Origin: Bradyrhizobium japonicum USDA 6
GTDB lineage: Bacteria; Pseudomonadota; Alphaproteobacteria; Rhizobiales; Xanthobacteraceae
Direction of reading: 5' to 3'
Assembly (NCBI RefSeq): GCF_000284375.1
Contig: NC_017249.1
Span: 1,900,001-1,964,000, forward strand
Length of the DNA stretch: 64,000 bases
The position numbers and the translations under genes are program-made. This document shows, piece after piece, positions 26,448 to 35,727 of the stretch; position 1 is the first letter of the stretch; each line of letters starts with the position of its first letter. The notes beneath the pieces were generated by a model. It was not told the origin of the DNA. It worked only from the letters and a program-made list of their open reading frames with translations, and did not search any database.

Positions 26448-27482
26448 TTACCCCAACGACACCCCCGCCTTGGCCCGGCTGATCCCCAGGGTCAGGATGC
26501 GTTGCAGGAGATCCGGATATTTGAGCCCGGCATGTTGGGCCGCCGTGGCGAACTCCTGGCTCTTGGCGATCTCGGGGTTGGGATTGGCTTCGATGAAATA
26601 CGGCGTGCCGTCGGCGGCGAGACGAAAATCGATGCGCGCGTAGCCGTCGAGGCCGAGTGCCCGGTAGATGCGTTTCGCGGCGCGCTGGATGCGCGCGGTG
26701 ACTTCCGGCGCGAGGTCCTTCGCCGGCCCGTCGACGATGCCGAGCTTCTCCTGATAGTCGGTGTCGTGCTTGGCCTTCTCCGTGGCGATGTGCCGTGATC
26801 TGCGCCCGCCCATACTGCCGAATTTCAGTTCCCAAACCGGCAGGACGCGCAGCCGGTTGTTGCCGAGCACGCCGACATAAAGCTCGCGCCCCTCGATGAA
26901 CTGCTCGGCGATGGCGGCGGATTCGACCCGCTCGTGGATGAAGGCGACGCGTTCCGCGAGCTTCTCGTCGGTGTCGACGATCGAGGCCTGCGAGATGCCG
27001 AAGGACCCGTCCATGTTCAGGCTCTTGACGATCAGCGGCAGCGCAAGGCGCGTCGGGCGTTTCACCTTGCGGCGCATCGGGAAGACGGCGAAGGCCGGCG
27101 CCGCGATCCGGCGGTGATGCACCAGCGTCTTGGACAAATCCTTGCCGCGCGCCAGGATCAGGCCGCGCGGATTGCACCCGGTATAGGGGACCTTCATCAG
27201 CTCGAGGTAGCTGGCGATGTGCTGGTCGTAGGCGACGTTGTTGTGGAATTCCTCCAGCAACGTGAAGACCACGTGCGGCTTGAACTCCTCGATCGCCTCG
27301 CGCACCGGCTTGATTTCATCCTGCGCGCCGAGGGCGCGAACCTCGTGGCCGGCCGCGCGCAAGGTGCTCACCACGTCGTATTCCGTTTTCCACGCGTTGA
27401 TTTCCTGCGCGGTGTATCCGTCGCTTGAGTCCGGAGGCATGAAGTCCGGATGCATCAGGACCAGAATGCGCGAGCGTCTCAT
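26448..27482 (-). CDS. D-alanine--D-alanine ligase-like ATP-grasp protein
   Basis: 344 residues from the ATG at 27482, which overlaps the stop of the metallopeptidase gene (ATGA); an ATG at 27494 in the same frame is possible. It has the Ddl-type layout: N-terminal RILVLMHPDFMPP and HVVFTLLEEFHNNVAYDQHIASYLE, the ATP-grasp core LPLIVKSLNMDGSFGISQASIV, EQFIEGRELYVGVLG and the metal-binding YARIDFRLAADGTPYFIEANPNPEI. It probably joins two amino acids or a peptide through an acyl-phosphate. It is not in a cell-division cluster and is unlikely to be the housekeeping Ddl. Its coupling to a metallopeptidase suggests a linked ligase/peptidase function. Confidence 0.85.
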   Translation of the reverse strand: MRRSRILVLMHPDFMPPDSSDGYTAQEINAWKTEYDVVSTLRAAGHEVRALGAQDEIKPVREAIEEFKPHVVFTLLEEFHNNVAYDQHIASYLELMKVPYTGCNPRGLILARGKDLSKTLVHHRRIAAPAFAVFPMRRKVKRPTRLALPLIVKSLNMDGSFGISQASIVDTDEKLAERVAFIHERVESAAIAEQFIEGRELYVGVLGNNRLRVLPVWELKFGSMGGRRSRHIATEKAKHDTDYQEKLGIVDGPAKDLAPEVTARIQRAAKRIYRALGLDGYARIDFRLAADGTPYFIEANPNPEIAKSQEFATAAQHAGLKYPDLLQRILTLGISRAKAGVSLG

Positions 27483-28507
27483 AGCGCGATCCATTTGCGC
27501 CGAGACGGGCCAAACAGCGCGTGCATCGTCTTGGCGGTCACGAGGACGGTGAAATCGAGAACGAGCTTCTGTTCGGGGCCGACGGCGCGCAGGTCGAGCT
27601 CACGGCAGCGGGAGATCATGTCATCGAGCACGGCATCGAGCGTGAGCTGGTTCTCGCCCGTCCACCGCGCGACCAGTTGCCTGATCTGGGCGCGGTGGCG
27701 CCTGATCAGGGCCGAAGCCGGCTTTGAGCGGTGATGCCGTGGATCGGCTGAAAACAGCCTGGAGAGGTCGCGGTCGTAGGTCTTCGGCGGCGTGAAGGCG
27801 TAGAACTCCTGCTTCTTCTTGTAATGGTCTTCGAGCGTCTGGCTGAGCCGGCCCAGCGTATCGACACGCTCTCGGGTCGTGATCAGCGGCCGCTTTCCCG
27901 CGATCTCGCTCATCAGCTCGTCGACATATTCGAGCTTCTTCAGTGCGGGCCAGCCGGCGTATCGCGTCCGCCAGTTCGAGCGCGGCCGCAGCCACACCGC
28001 AAAGGTCTCGGCGAAATCTTCATCCGGATGGCTCTGCGCGTACCACAGCCGGAGATGCTGGACGTAGCGCCTGCTGGCAGGATTGGGCCGGTAGTAGCGC
28101 GGGTAGTGTTTCGACGACGGGCCGAACAGCTGCTGCCAGCGCCGGCGGCGCTGCAGCTGATAGCCGTGCTGCATGGCATGGCCGGCCTCGTGGCGGAGGA
28201 TGGCCATGCACTCGCGCCAGGTCCCGCCCTCGACGTCGAACATCATCCTCTTCTCGAGCTTCATCAGACGGGGATGAGCGAGATAGAATGGAATGGCGAT
28301 GCCCGGCACATCGCCCGGACTGAACCATTCGCTCGAGATCCATGTGTGCGGCCGCAGCCGGATGCCCCGCTCCTCGAGCTCCTCATGGAGCGTGCTGACG
28401 CAGTCCTCGAGCCAGGTGCCTTTGACCGTAACCCTCAGGCTGGAGAGGCGCTGCTTGAGCAACTCGTCATCCGACAGCTTCTCCCAGGCAAATTTCCGGC
28501 GCGGCAT
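27479..28507 (-). CDS. Putative zinc metallopeptidase (HExxH type)
   Basis: 342 residues. The zinc motif HEAGH is at 106-110 (AILRHEAGHAMQHGY), with a possible third ligand Glu167 in DEDFAETFAVWLRP about 60 residues later, the gluzincin-like spacing seen in the putative zinc-binding metallopeptidase family. No signal peptide, so probably cytoplasmic. Rich in Arg/Trp/Tyr. Translationally coupled to the ATP-grasp ligase gene. Substrate unknown. Confidence 0.8.
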   Translation of the reverse strand: MPRRKFAWEKLSDDELLKQRLSSLRVTVKGTWLEDCVSTLHEELEERGIRLRPHTWISSEWFSPGDVPGIAIPFYLAHPRLMKLEKRMMFDVEGGTWRECMAILRHEAGHAMQHGYQLQRRRRWQQLFGPSSKHYPRYYRPNPASRRYVQHLRLWYAQSHPDEDFAETFAVWLRPRSNWRTRYAGWPALKKLEYVDELMSEIAGKRPLITTRERVDTLGRLSQTLEDHYKKKQEFYAFTPPKTYDRDLSRLFSADPRHHRSKPASALIRRHRAQIRQLVARWTGENQLTLDAVLDDMISRCRELDLRAVGPEQKLVLDFTVLVTAKTMHALFGPSRRKWIAL

Positions 28508-28618
28508 CAGGAATCCAGGGGGCAGAGATGGTTCGGTATCCGGATGATGTCATGGGCGGCAGCCGGCAACAACCCGTGGGGTCTGTGAGGCGTGCTGCGG
28601 CGCGTCAGGGCACAACGC

Positions 28619-28740
28619 CGTAGGGTGGGCAAAGCGGCTTGTCCGCCGTAGCTCGAAGAGCGAAGGCGGAAGCGTACCCACTACCTTCAATACAAGAAGA
28701 AAAGGTGGGCACGGCGCTCCGCGCCTTTGCCCACCCTACG
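28619..28740. repeat. Palindromic repeat, CGTAGGGTGGGCAAAG family, copy 3
   Basis: Exact inverted ends and the inner TTGTCCGCCGTAGCTCGAAG block shared with copy 2. Lies between the prs 3' end and the metallopeptidase promoter region. Confidence 0.83.
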
Positions 28741-28762
28741 AGACCTTCCGGGATCGAAAAGA

Positions 28763-29716
28763 CTAGTCGAACAGGCTCGACACCGACTCTTCCGCCGCGG
28801 TGCGCGCGATGGCGTCCGAGATCAGGCTGGCGATCGGCAGCGTGCGGATGTTCGGAGCCTTGGTCACCGCGTCCGTCGGCAGGATCGAGTCGGTGATCAC
28901 GAGCTCCTTCAGCTTCGAGCCCGCGATGCGGGCGGCCGCGCCGCCGGAGAGCACGCCGTGGGTGATGTAGGCGTAGACGTCCTTGGCCCCCTTGGCGATC
29001 AGCGCATCGGCCGCGTTCACCAGCGTGCCGCCGGAATCCACGATGTCGTCGATCAGGATGCAGGTGTAGCCGGCGACGTCGCCGATCACGTTCATGACCT
29101 CGGATTCGCCCGCCCTCTCGCGGCGCTTGTCGACGATCGCGAGCGGAGTGTTGATGCGCTTGGCAAGGCCACGTGCGCGCGCCACGCCGCCCACGTCGGG
29201 CGAGATCACCATCGTCTTGGAGAGGTCGAACTTGTCCTTGATGTCGCGCACCATCAGCGGTGCCGCGTAGAGGTTGTCGGTCGGGATGTCAAAGAAGCCC
29301 TGGATCTGGCCGGCATGCAGGTCGAGCGTCATGACGCGGTCGACGCCGGCCTGCGTGATCAGGTTGGCGACGAGCTTGGCCGAGATCGGCGTGCGCGAAC
29401 CCGATTTGCGGTCCTGCCGGGCGTAGCCGAAATAGGGCAGCACCGCGGTGATGCGGCGTGCCGAGGAGCGGCGCAGCGCATCGGTGATGATCAGCAGTTC
29501 CATCAGATGGTCGTTGGCCGGGAACGAGGTCGACTGGATGACGAAGGCATCCGAGCCACGCACGTTCTCCTGGATCTCGACGAAGATCTCCATGTCGGCG
29601 AAGCGCCGTACCACCGCCTTGGTCAGCGGCAGGTCGAGGCCCTGCGCGATCGCCTGCGCGAGAGCCGGGTTTGAGTTGCCGGCGACAAGCTTGATGGAGC
29701 CGTTCTTGGCCGACAT
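28763..29716 (-). CDS. prs: Ribose-phosphate pyrophosphokinase
   Basis: 317 residues from the ATG at 29716 ([17 protein letters not shown]), which has AGGAAG upstream. Makes PRPP from ribose-5-phosphate and ATP for nucleotide, histidine and tryptophan synthesis. Landmarks: [51 protein letters not shown] and the PRPP-binding loop [13 protein letters not shown]. Length is typical of class I PRPP synthetase. Confidence 0.97.
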   Translation of the reverse strand: MSAKNGSIKLVAGNSNPALAQAIAQGLDLPLTKAVVRRFADMEIFVEIQENVRGSDAFVIQSTSFPANDHLMELLIITDALRRSSARRITAVLPYFGYARQDRKSGSRTPISAKLVANLITQAGVDRVMTLDLHAGQIQGFFDIPTDNLYAAPLMVRDIKDKFDLSKTMVISPDVGGVARARGLAKRINTPLAIVDKRRERAGESEVMNVIGDVAGYTCILIDDIVDSGGTLVNAADALIAKGAKDVYAYITHGVLSGGAAARIAGSKLKELVITDSILPTDAVTKAPNIRTLPIASLISDAIARTAAEESVSSLFD

Positions 29717-29909
29717 GGACGCTTCCTCCCGCGCTTTGCTGGATACGACGTTCAACATCAGAGAATACCCACTGGAAGCACGGTTACGACGGGCGAGGAA
29801 ATATCAGGCCGGGGGCCGCAATGGCAACCCGGGATGCTACGTTTTCCCTCCGAAATCCTGAGTCGGGCCAACGGTTTGGCCGCAACTTGAGGCCGTGGTT
29901 TAGCGGGGG

Positions 29910-30524
29910 TTATCGCTCGGCATAGCCGAGCGCCGAGGCCGGCATCTCGGCCGCCGGAGCCTCCGGGATCACGCTGGCCACCGCCGGTCCCCGCAAGCTG
30001 GGAACAGTCCCCGGCGCGTCCGGCGTGCCGTTGATCATGTTGGAAAGTCCGCTGAATCCGGCCTGGGCGATCTTCCGCAGCACGAGGTCGTCGGCGGCGC
30101 CCCAGGGATCGCGGCCGCCCTTGGCGGCGGTCAGTTCCTCGCCGGAGAGGCGCAATGCGCGCTGCTGGTTGGCGTCGTAGACGTCCCAGACCCAGGCGAT
30201 CACGGTCTTGCCGCGCACGATTTGGGCGGAGAGGTAACTGCGCACGCGATAGGCAGCCGTCCCCTCGCGGGAGACGACGGACAGGCTGCGCAGCTTGGAT
30301 TCGCTGTCGAGCACGCCGACCATGCGGTCGAACACCTGCGGGGGCGGCCCGTCGATCGATTCGAAGGCCACCGTCGCCCCGGAGCCGGCGCTCGGCGCCA
30401 TCGCATAGGAGTTGGCGGCACCGCCGCCGCCGGCGCAGCCGGCAAGCGCGGTCGCTACCGCCAGCAGCATGACCGCGAGCACGCGCGAACCCGCGCGGCC
30501 CAGGATGAATGACGCGTCCCTCAT
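29910..30524 (-). CDS. Putative lipoprotein of unknown function
   Basis: 204 residues with a type II signal peptide: VLAVMLLAVATALAGC with lipid-anchored Cys30, then a Gly-rich segment. The body contains AFESIDGPPPQVFDRMVGVLD, AYRVRSYLSAQIVRGKTVIAWVWDVYDANQQRALRLSGEE, a pattern I associate with alphaproteobacterial lipoproteins of undetermined role. Probably outer-membrane attached. The region just upstream holds ATCGTTAAAATCGATTAA, an AT-rich promoter candidate. Confidence 0.75.
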   Translation of the reverse strand: MRDASFILGRAGSRVLAVMLLAVATALAGCAGGGGAANSYAMAPSAGSGATVAFESIDGPPPQVFDRMVGVLDSESKLRSLSVVSREGTAAYRVRSYLSAQIVRGKTVIAWVWDVYDANQQRALRLSGEELTAAKGGRDPWGAADDLVLRKIAQAGFSGLSNMINGTPDAPGTVPSLRGPAVASVIPEAPAAEMPASALGYAER

Positions 30525-30645
30525 TATGGAGGGCAGCGATATCGTTAAAATCGATTAAGGTCTAGGGCAGGAATGCTACATCGGCCTTCTGGAGCGCATC
30601 GCGGCCGGGGCCGGTGGGCGACCCGGCCGCGATGTGCCTGCTCGC

Positions 30646-31578
30646 TCAGGCTGCCAGATGATGTCGCATCGCAGCCTGGATCCACACCCATTCCCGGTTT
30701 GGGCTGGCGTTTGGAGACTGCCCTCTCATGATGGCTACCAGTTCCCAATAGCGGTTCGCGCGAGCATCGTGCCGGACATATTTCGTGCGCATCCAGTTAC
30801 GGAAGCCGGCGTCGGGCTTCTGGTTCATCAGGCGAGCCGAGATCTCCAGCCAATCCCGCGCCAGCTCATTGGCTTGCACGGATGACGGTTCAAGCCCCTG
30901 TTCGATGGCTTGCGTCGCCCTGAGCACGATGGCGTCGCTCGCTTCCTGACAGGCCTTCAAATCGATGACCTCGCGATCCCAGACATCACCGGCGTTGGCT
31001 CGCATATTGGCGATGAAGGAGGGATCGCTCAGGAGGGCTGCAAGCTCGATCCATGCGTCGCATTGCTCAGGCGTTGGCGCGTCGGGCAGTTCCGGGACGG
31101 TCGCTTCCACCATCTGGCGGACCCATTCCTGATCGATGTTGATGCCGTCGGACACTCTTTCAAAAAAGCGTTCAACCACGTTGCGTCGCTCCACGCGGGA
31201 CAGTTGCGTCATGCTCCAAAATCTCCTCAGATCGGCCTCGGTGAGTTGCGGTGAACGCAACGCAGCCCGCAGCGCAGCGGCGACACGGCGCTGAGCGGCG
31301 ATCTCCGCCTCCAGCGCTTCGAGCCGCAGCTTCAGAGCCTCGGCAAGCGACAGCTCCTGGCAGAGGACCTCCCGGATCGCATCCAGGCCAAGGCCGGCAT
31401 CACGGAGACAGCGGATGAGCTCCAGTCGGACGAGTTCGCTATCCGTGAAGACGCGGTAGCCGCTCGCAGTTCGGTCTGCCGGCGGCAACAATCCCTCGTC
31501 CGAATAGAAGCGAAGCTTGCGGACCGAGATGCCGCAGAGCCGTGCCGCTTCGCCGATGCTGTAGGTACGTTGCTTCAT
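30646..31578 (-). CDS. MerR-family transcriptional regulator with large C-terminal domain
   Basis: 310 residues. N-terminal MerR winged helix: YSIGEAARLCGISVRKLRFYSDEGLLPPADRTASGYRVF, then a coiled-coil dimerisation helix (~75-110). The remaining ~190 residues form a helical domain (SDGINIDQEWVRQMVEATVPELPDAPTPEQCDAWIELAALLSD) that resembles effector-binding TipAS-type domains but is not clearly one of them. There is no metal-binding cysteine cluster. Target genes unknown. Confidence 0.85.
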   Translation of the reverse strand: MKQRTYSIGEAARLCGISVRKLRFYSDEGLLPPADRTASGYRVFTDSELVRLELIRCLRDAGLGLDAIREVLCQELSLAEALKLRLEALEAEIAAQRRVAAALRAALRSPQLTEADLRRFWSMTQLSRVERRNVVERFFERVSDGINIDQEWVRQMVEATVPELPDAPTPEQCDAWIELAALLSDPSFIANMRANAGDVWDREVIDLKACQEASDAIVLRATQAIEQGLEPSSVQANELARDWLEISARLMNQKPDAGFRNWMRTKYVRHDARANRYWELVAIMRGQSPNASPNREWVWIQAAMRHHLAA

Positions 31579-31650
31579 TCCGCTTTTCTGCGGTTTCCAG
31601 CAGGTGGAGAGTCAAGGCCATTTTGAAACAAGAACGAAGCGACGGCCAGC

Positions 31651-32418
31651 TTACCCCTCGAGCGCGATCGCGTGAATGTGGCGGCCGTAATCCGGCTCCT
31701 TGCGATGCACCGAGCGGCGATAGCTGAAGAAGCGCTCGTCGGCGTAAGTATCCAGGCCAAGATCGTCGATCATCAGGATGCCGGCGGCTTCGAGCCGCTT
31801 CCGGATGAAGCCGGCGAGGTCGAACATCGCGTGTCCGGCGCGCACCGACGGGATGAAGAACACGGCGTTGTCCGCGTCCGCCTCGATGAAGCGCGCCACG
31901 AACTCGTTGCCGACCTCGTAGCTGTCCTGGCGGATCAAGGGGCCGATCGCGGCGATGATGCCGCCGCGCGTGGCGCCGAGCTTCTCCATCGCCGAGATCG
32001 TCTGTTCCAGCACGCCGGTCAGCGCGCCCTTCCAGCCGGCATGGGCGCCGCCGATCACGCGCGCGTTGGGATCGACGAACAGCACCGGCCCGCAATCGGC
32101 GGTGGAGACGCCGAGCGCAATGCCGGGTGTTTTCGTGACCAGCGCATCGCCCTTCGGCCGCGGTCCGCTCGGCCACGGCGCTTCGGCAACGAGGACATCG
32201 GGCGAATGGATCTGGTGCAGGCTGATGAAGCGCTCCGGGGCGACGCCGACATGCTCGGCCATGCGGCGGCGGTTCTCCGCGACATGCGCCGGATCGTCGT
32301 TGGAGCCGAGCCCGCCATTGAGCGCCGAATAAATCCCGCCCGAGACGCCGCCGTCGCGGGTGAAGAAGGCGTGGCGCAGGCCGGGCACGGCCGAGAGCAG
32401 CGACGAAGCAAGCGTCAT
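31651..32418 (-). CDS. pgeF: PgeF/YfiH family purine nucleoside phosphorylase (laccase-domain protein)
   Basis: 255 residues. Contains the family's zinc/active-site segments LHQIHSPDV, GVSTADCGPVLF and IGGAHAGWKG, plus AIGPLIRQDSYEVG. Members were called polyphenol oxidases, but characterised ones act on purine nucleosides or edit peptidoglycan precursors (PgeF). It overlaps the upstream methyltransferase gene by 4 bp and is the last gene of lgt-midA-pgeF, an order I recall as conserved in related bacteria. Confidence 0.9.
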   Translation of the reverse strand: MTLASSLLSAVPGLRHAFFTRDGGVSGGIYSALNGGLGSNDDPAHVAENRRRMAEHVGVAPERFISLHQIHSPDVLVAEAPWPSGPRPKGDALVTKTPGIALGVSTADCGPVLFVDPNARVIGGAHAGWKGALTGVLEQTISAMEKLGATRGGIIAAIGPLIRQDSYEVGNEFVARFIEADADNAVFFIPSVRAGHAMFDLAGFIRKRLEAAGILMIDDLGLDTYADERFFSYRRSVHRKEPDYGRHIHAIALEG

Positions 32419-33533
32419 GAGGCGCCTCCGGCTCGTTCGAGATCGCTGAGGCCGGCGATGCCGGTCAGCCGCGGTTCTGAGATGCCGAGCACCTTGAACA
32501 TCGAGCCCATGCCGCTGCGCCCGGTATCGGTCAGGCGCTTGAGCGCCACCGAAATGTCGGTGGCGACGTCAGGCGTCGCCTTCTGCATCAGGGCGGCTGC
32601 GCGGGTCTCGATGCCGACGCGCTTGAGGAAATCGCCTTGCGTCACCGGGCCGTGCACACGGGCGCCGACATCCTCGGCCGCGCGCGCCAGCGCCTGGAAG
32701 TCGACGTGGGCGGTGACGTCGGCCTGGCCCGGCGCCTTCAGGGGATCGGTGAAGGTGTGGCGCGCGATCGCCTGGAAGGTGTCGCCGGCATCGCTGCGCA
32801 GATGGCCGTAGTCGATGATCAGCGCCGCGCCGTCCTGGTCGCGCACGCGCGTGGCGAGCTTCATGATCTCGCCGTCGGGCCGCCATTCGAACACGGCGCC
32901 GACGGGAGCGGCGCGCACCAGAGGCGGCAGCAGCACATCGAAGCGCGGCGTCGGGTCGGCCGCGGCGCCGAATTGAAGCTTGCCGTTGGGATCGATCTCG
33001 ATCACGCGCTCGTGCCAGCCGTTCTCGCGCTTCACCATCTGGTGGATCGGCAGCACGTCGAAATATTCGTTGGCGAGGATGATGCTCGGGCCTTCCGGCA
33101 CGTCGTCGATGCTGTCGTGCCAGGCGATGTTACGCACGCCCGCCAGCGTCGCACTCTGCCGCTCGCGCAGCACGGGATTGACCTCGACCATGTGGACCTG
33201 AAGCGCCTGGTACAGCGGCGGCAGCACGCGCAACGCGCGCAGCGCATCCGCCATCATGGTGCCGCGGCCGGGGCCGAGCTCGATCAGCCGCAGGAATTGC
33301 GGCGAGCCCATCTGCTTCCACACCGAGGCGGTCCACAGCCCCAGGAGCTCGCCGAACATCTGGCTGACCTCGGGCGCGGTGGTGAAGTCGCCTTCGCGCC
33401 CGAGCGGATCGCGCGAGACGTAATAGCCATAGCGCGGATGCATCAGGCACAGTTCCATGTACCGCCAGACCGGCATGGGCCCTGAGGATTTGATCAGCGC
33501 CCTGATCTCGTTGAGTAGCGGCTGTTCGGTCAC
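32415..33533 (-). CDS. SAM-dependent methyltransferase, MidA/NDUFAF7 family
   Basis: 372 residues. Starts TEQPLLNEIRALIKSSGPMPVWRYMELCLMHPRYGYY, the conserved family N-terminus, with SAM motif I in LIELGPGRGTMMADALRAL and IILANEYFDVLPIHQMV further on. The mitochondrial homologue NDUFAF7 symmetrically dimethylates an arginine of a complex I subunit; the bacterial substrate is not established. Located between lgt and pgeF; the downstream overlap is ATGA and the upstream gap is 21 bp. Confidence 0.9.
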   Translation of the reverse strand: MTEQPLLNEIRALIKSSGPMPVWRYMELCLMHPRYGYYVSRDPLGREGDFTTAPEVSQMFGELLGLWTASVWKQMGSPQFLRLIELGPGRGTMMADALRALRVLPPLYQALQVHMVEVNPVLRERQSATLAGVRNIAWHDSIDDVPEGPSIILANEYFDVLPIHQMVKRENGWHERVIEIDPNGKLQFGAAADPTPRFDVLLPPLVRAAPVGAVFEWRPDGEIMKLATRVRDQDGAALIIDYGHLRSDAGDTFQAIARHTFTDPLKAPGQADVTAHVDFQALARAAEDVGARVHGPVTQGDFLKRVGIETRAAALMQKATPDVATDISVALKRLTDTGRSGMGSMFKVLGISEPRLTGIAGLSDLERAGGAS

Positions 33534-33554
33534 GGTCTGTCTTCTCGAAAGGAA

Positions 33555-34400
33555 TTAACTGATGGCCCCGGCGGGCTTCGGCGCGCCGCGCCTGATAGCC
33601 AATACAATAAGCATGAGGCCTACAATAAGCATCGGGATCGACAACAGCATGCCCATGGTTAATCCGCCCCAGAGGAAGCCGAGCTGGACGTCCGGCTCGC
33701 GAAAATGCTCGCCGGCGATGCGGGTCAGGCCATAGATCAGGATGAAGGCACCGAGGATCATGCCAGGCCGCTTCAGGGCGCCGAAACGGATCATCACCGC
33801 GAGCACGGTGAACAGCAGGATGCCCTCCATTCCGGCCTCATAGAGCTGGCTCGGATGGCGCGGCAGCTGCGTCGGATCGTTGGGGAAGATCATCGCCCAG
33901 GGCAGGCTGGGGTCGGTCGCGCGGCCCCACAATTCGCCATTGATGAAATTGGCAATGCGCCCGAGCAGCAGCCCGACCGGGGCGACTGCCGTGGTGATGT
34001 CGCCCAGCGACAGGATCGAGATGCGGTTGCGATAGGCAAACCACATCACCGCGACGACGCAGCCGAGGAAGCCGCCATGGAAGGACATGCCGCCCTCCCA
34101 CAATTTGAAGATCGCGGCGGGGTGATCGATGAAGAAGGGCAGATTGTAGAACAGCACGTAGCCGGTGCGGCCGCCGAGAATGATGCCGAGCGTCACCCAC
34201 AGGATGAAGTCGTCGATCTGCACCAGCGACATCGGCGCGGGGCCGCTCCACAGCCGCTCTTTCTTCAGCAGCGAGCGCGCATAGAGCCAGCCGAACACGA
34301 TGCCGCAGATATAGGCCAGCGCATACCAGCGGATCGCGAACGGACCGATCTCGATCGCGATCGGCTTGAAGGCGGGAAAGTCGATGAGCAGAAAGGGCAT
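33555..34400 (-). CDS. lgt: Phosphatidylglycerol--prolipoprotein diacylglyceryl transferase
   Basis: 281 residues from the ATG at 34400 ([19 protein letters not shown]); an open frame extends to 34457, but this start gives the normal N-terminus. Integral inner-membrane enzyme with about seven helices. The Lgt signature [14 protein letters not shown] (with the essential arginine), [13 protein letters not shown] and [13 protein letters not shown] are present. It attaches diacylglycerol to the lipobox cysteine of prolipoproteins. First gene of the lgt-midA-pgeF operon. Confidence 0.96.
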   Translation of the reverse strand: MPFLLIDFPAFKPIAIEIGPFAIRWYALAYICGIVFGWLYARSLLKKERLWSGPAPMSLVQIDDFILWVTLGIILGGRTGYVLFYNLPFFIDHPAAIFKLWEGGMSFHGGFLGCVVAVMWFAYRNRISILSLGDITTAVAPVGLLLGRIANFINGELWGRATDPSLPWAMIFPNDPTQLPRHPSQLYEAGMEGILLFTVLAVMIRFGALKRPGMILGAFILIYGLTRIAGEHFREPDVQLGFLWGGLTMGMLLSIPMLIVGLMLIVLAIRRGAPKPAGAIS

Positions 34401-34414
34401 CAGGCCTTCTAGAC

Positions 34415-35146
34415 TTAAACGAGATTGCGGCGATAGAGCGCCAGCAGCCGCTCCCAATGCCGCTCGGCGGCGTCGCGGTCGTAGACCGGACGCTTGGGGA
34501 AGGCGAAGCCGTGATGCGTGCCGGGATAGATCTCGACCTCGGCTTTCGCGCCGCTCATGCCCTGCTTGACCTTCGCGATGACCTCGGCGGGCGCGTAGAT
34601 GTCGGTCTCGGCGCAGGCGAAATAGAGCTCCGCCTTGGTCTTGCCGGCGGCGAGATGCGGGCTGTTGTCTTCGTCGGTCGCCAGATGCGTTCCGTAGATC
34701 GAGGCGGCGGCCTTGACGCGGTCGGCAAAGTGCGTGGCCGCGTTGACGGCGTAACGGCCGCTCATGCAGTAGCCGACGGTGCCGACGATTTTCGTATTTG
34801 CAGCCGCCTGGCCCTCGGCATAGGTGAGCAGGGCCCTGGTGTCCTCCATGATCATCGGAATGTTGAGCGAGGCCATGAGCTTGAACATGCGCTTGCGCTC
34901 GGGCGCGTTCGGATCGGCCGGCAGCGCGCCGAGCTCCATCACGCCGGAGCGGTAATAGAGGTTCGGCAGCATCACGTAATAGCCCGAGGTGGCGAGCCGG
35001 CGCGCCATGTCGCGCAGCTCCTCGCGGATCGCCGGCGCATCCATGTAGAACAGGATGACCGGAAACGGTCCGCCGCGTTCGGGATGGGTGATGAAGGTTG
35101 CGGTGTGGCCGTCCTTGGTGGGAATCGCGATCTGCTGATCGATCAT
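34415..35146 (-). CDS. Dienelactone hydrolase family protein
   Basis: 243 residues from the ATG at 35146 ([22 protein letters not shown]). An alpha/beta hydrolase with a cysteine nucleophile (Cys127 in [13 protein letters not shown]), and candidate Asp (AETDIYAP) and His (GTHHGFAFP) to complete the DLH triad. Soluble, no signal peptide. It ends 15 bp before the lgt start and may be transcribed with it. The natural substrate is unknown. Confidence 0.9.
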   Translation of the reverse strand: MIDQQIAIPTKDGHTATFITHPERGGPFPVILFYMDAPAIREELRDMARRLATSGYYVMLPNLYYRSGVMELGALPADPNAPERKRMFKLMASLNIPMIMEDTRALLTYAEGQAAANTKIVGTVGYCMSGRYAVNAATHFADRVKAAASIYGTHLATDEDNSPHLAAGKTKAELYFACAETDIYAPAEVIAKVKQGMSGAKAEVEIYPGTHHGFAFPKRPVYDRDAAERHWERLLALYRRNLV

Positions 35147-35313
35147 CTCGTGCGCCTTCTGATTCTTGTTATGCAGGGACGTTGAATACGATTGCAAGGA
35201 AACCGGGGCATGACAAGGATACCGCCGACCGGCCCTTGAACCGTTTCGCCGGGATTGCCATTGTCTTTCCGCGCGTTCGCGCAAAGTTTATCTGAGGCCG
35301 CCAGGAGACCGAC

Positions 35314-35565
35314 ATGACCCAGACCAGTAACCGGTTTTTCGACGAGATCGGCCGCCTGATGAACGACGCCGCCGGTGCCGCCCAAGGCGTCAAGCGCGAG
35401 TTCGACACCGTGATGCGCACCCAGGCCGAGAAATTCCTGCGCGACATGGACCTGGTCAAGCGCGAGGAATTCGAGGCGGTCAAGGACATGGCCCGCCTCG
35501 CCCGCGAGGAGAACGAGGCCCTGAAGGCGCGGATTACAGCGCTGGAGGCGAAGCTGGGCGGGTAG
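35314..35565 (+). CDS. UbiK-like accessory factor (BMFP family)
   Basis: 83 residues: an amphipathic N-terminal helix (NRFFDEIGRLMNDAAGAAQGVKREFDTVMRTQAEKFL) and a C-terminal coiled coil (EEFEAVKDMARLAREENEALKARITALEAKLG), the layout of UbiK/YqiC membrane-fusogenic proteins that help the Ubi complex make ubiquinone. Divergent from the dienelactone hydrolase gene. CAGGAG lies 8 nt before the ATG. Confidence 0.85.
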   Translation: MTQTSNRFFDEIGRLMNDAAGAAQGVKREFDTVMRTQAEKFLRDMDLVKREEFEAVKDMARLAREENEALKARITALEAKLGG

Positions 35566-35727
35566 GAGGAACCCTGCCGGGCGGGCCCATTCTCCTTGTC
35601 ATTTCCGCGTCTTCCGGGTAAAAGCCCGCCACGTCCGCGGCCCCCGCACCCCTGGAGGCTTGCTGCGGCGTACACCATGGGCCGCCTTGCGGCCCATTAA
35701 CTTTTGCAAAAACAAGGACTTAACGTT

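Noticed and set aside
30538..30562. ATCGTTAAAATCGATTAA upstream of the lipoprotein gene as a CtrA site
   Set aside because: The TTAA half-sites are separated by six, not seven, bases; does not fit the consensus.
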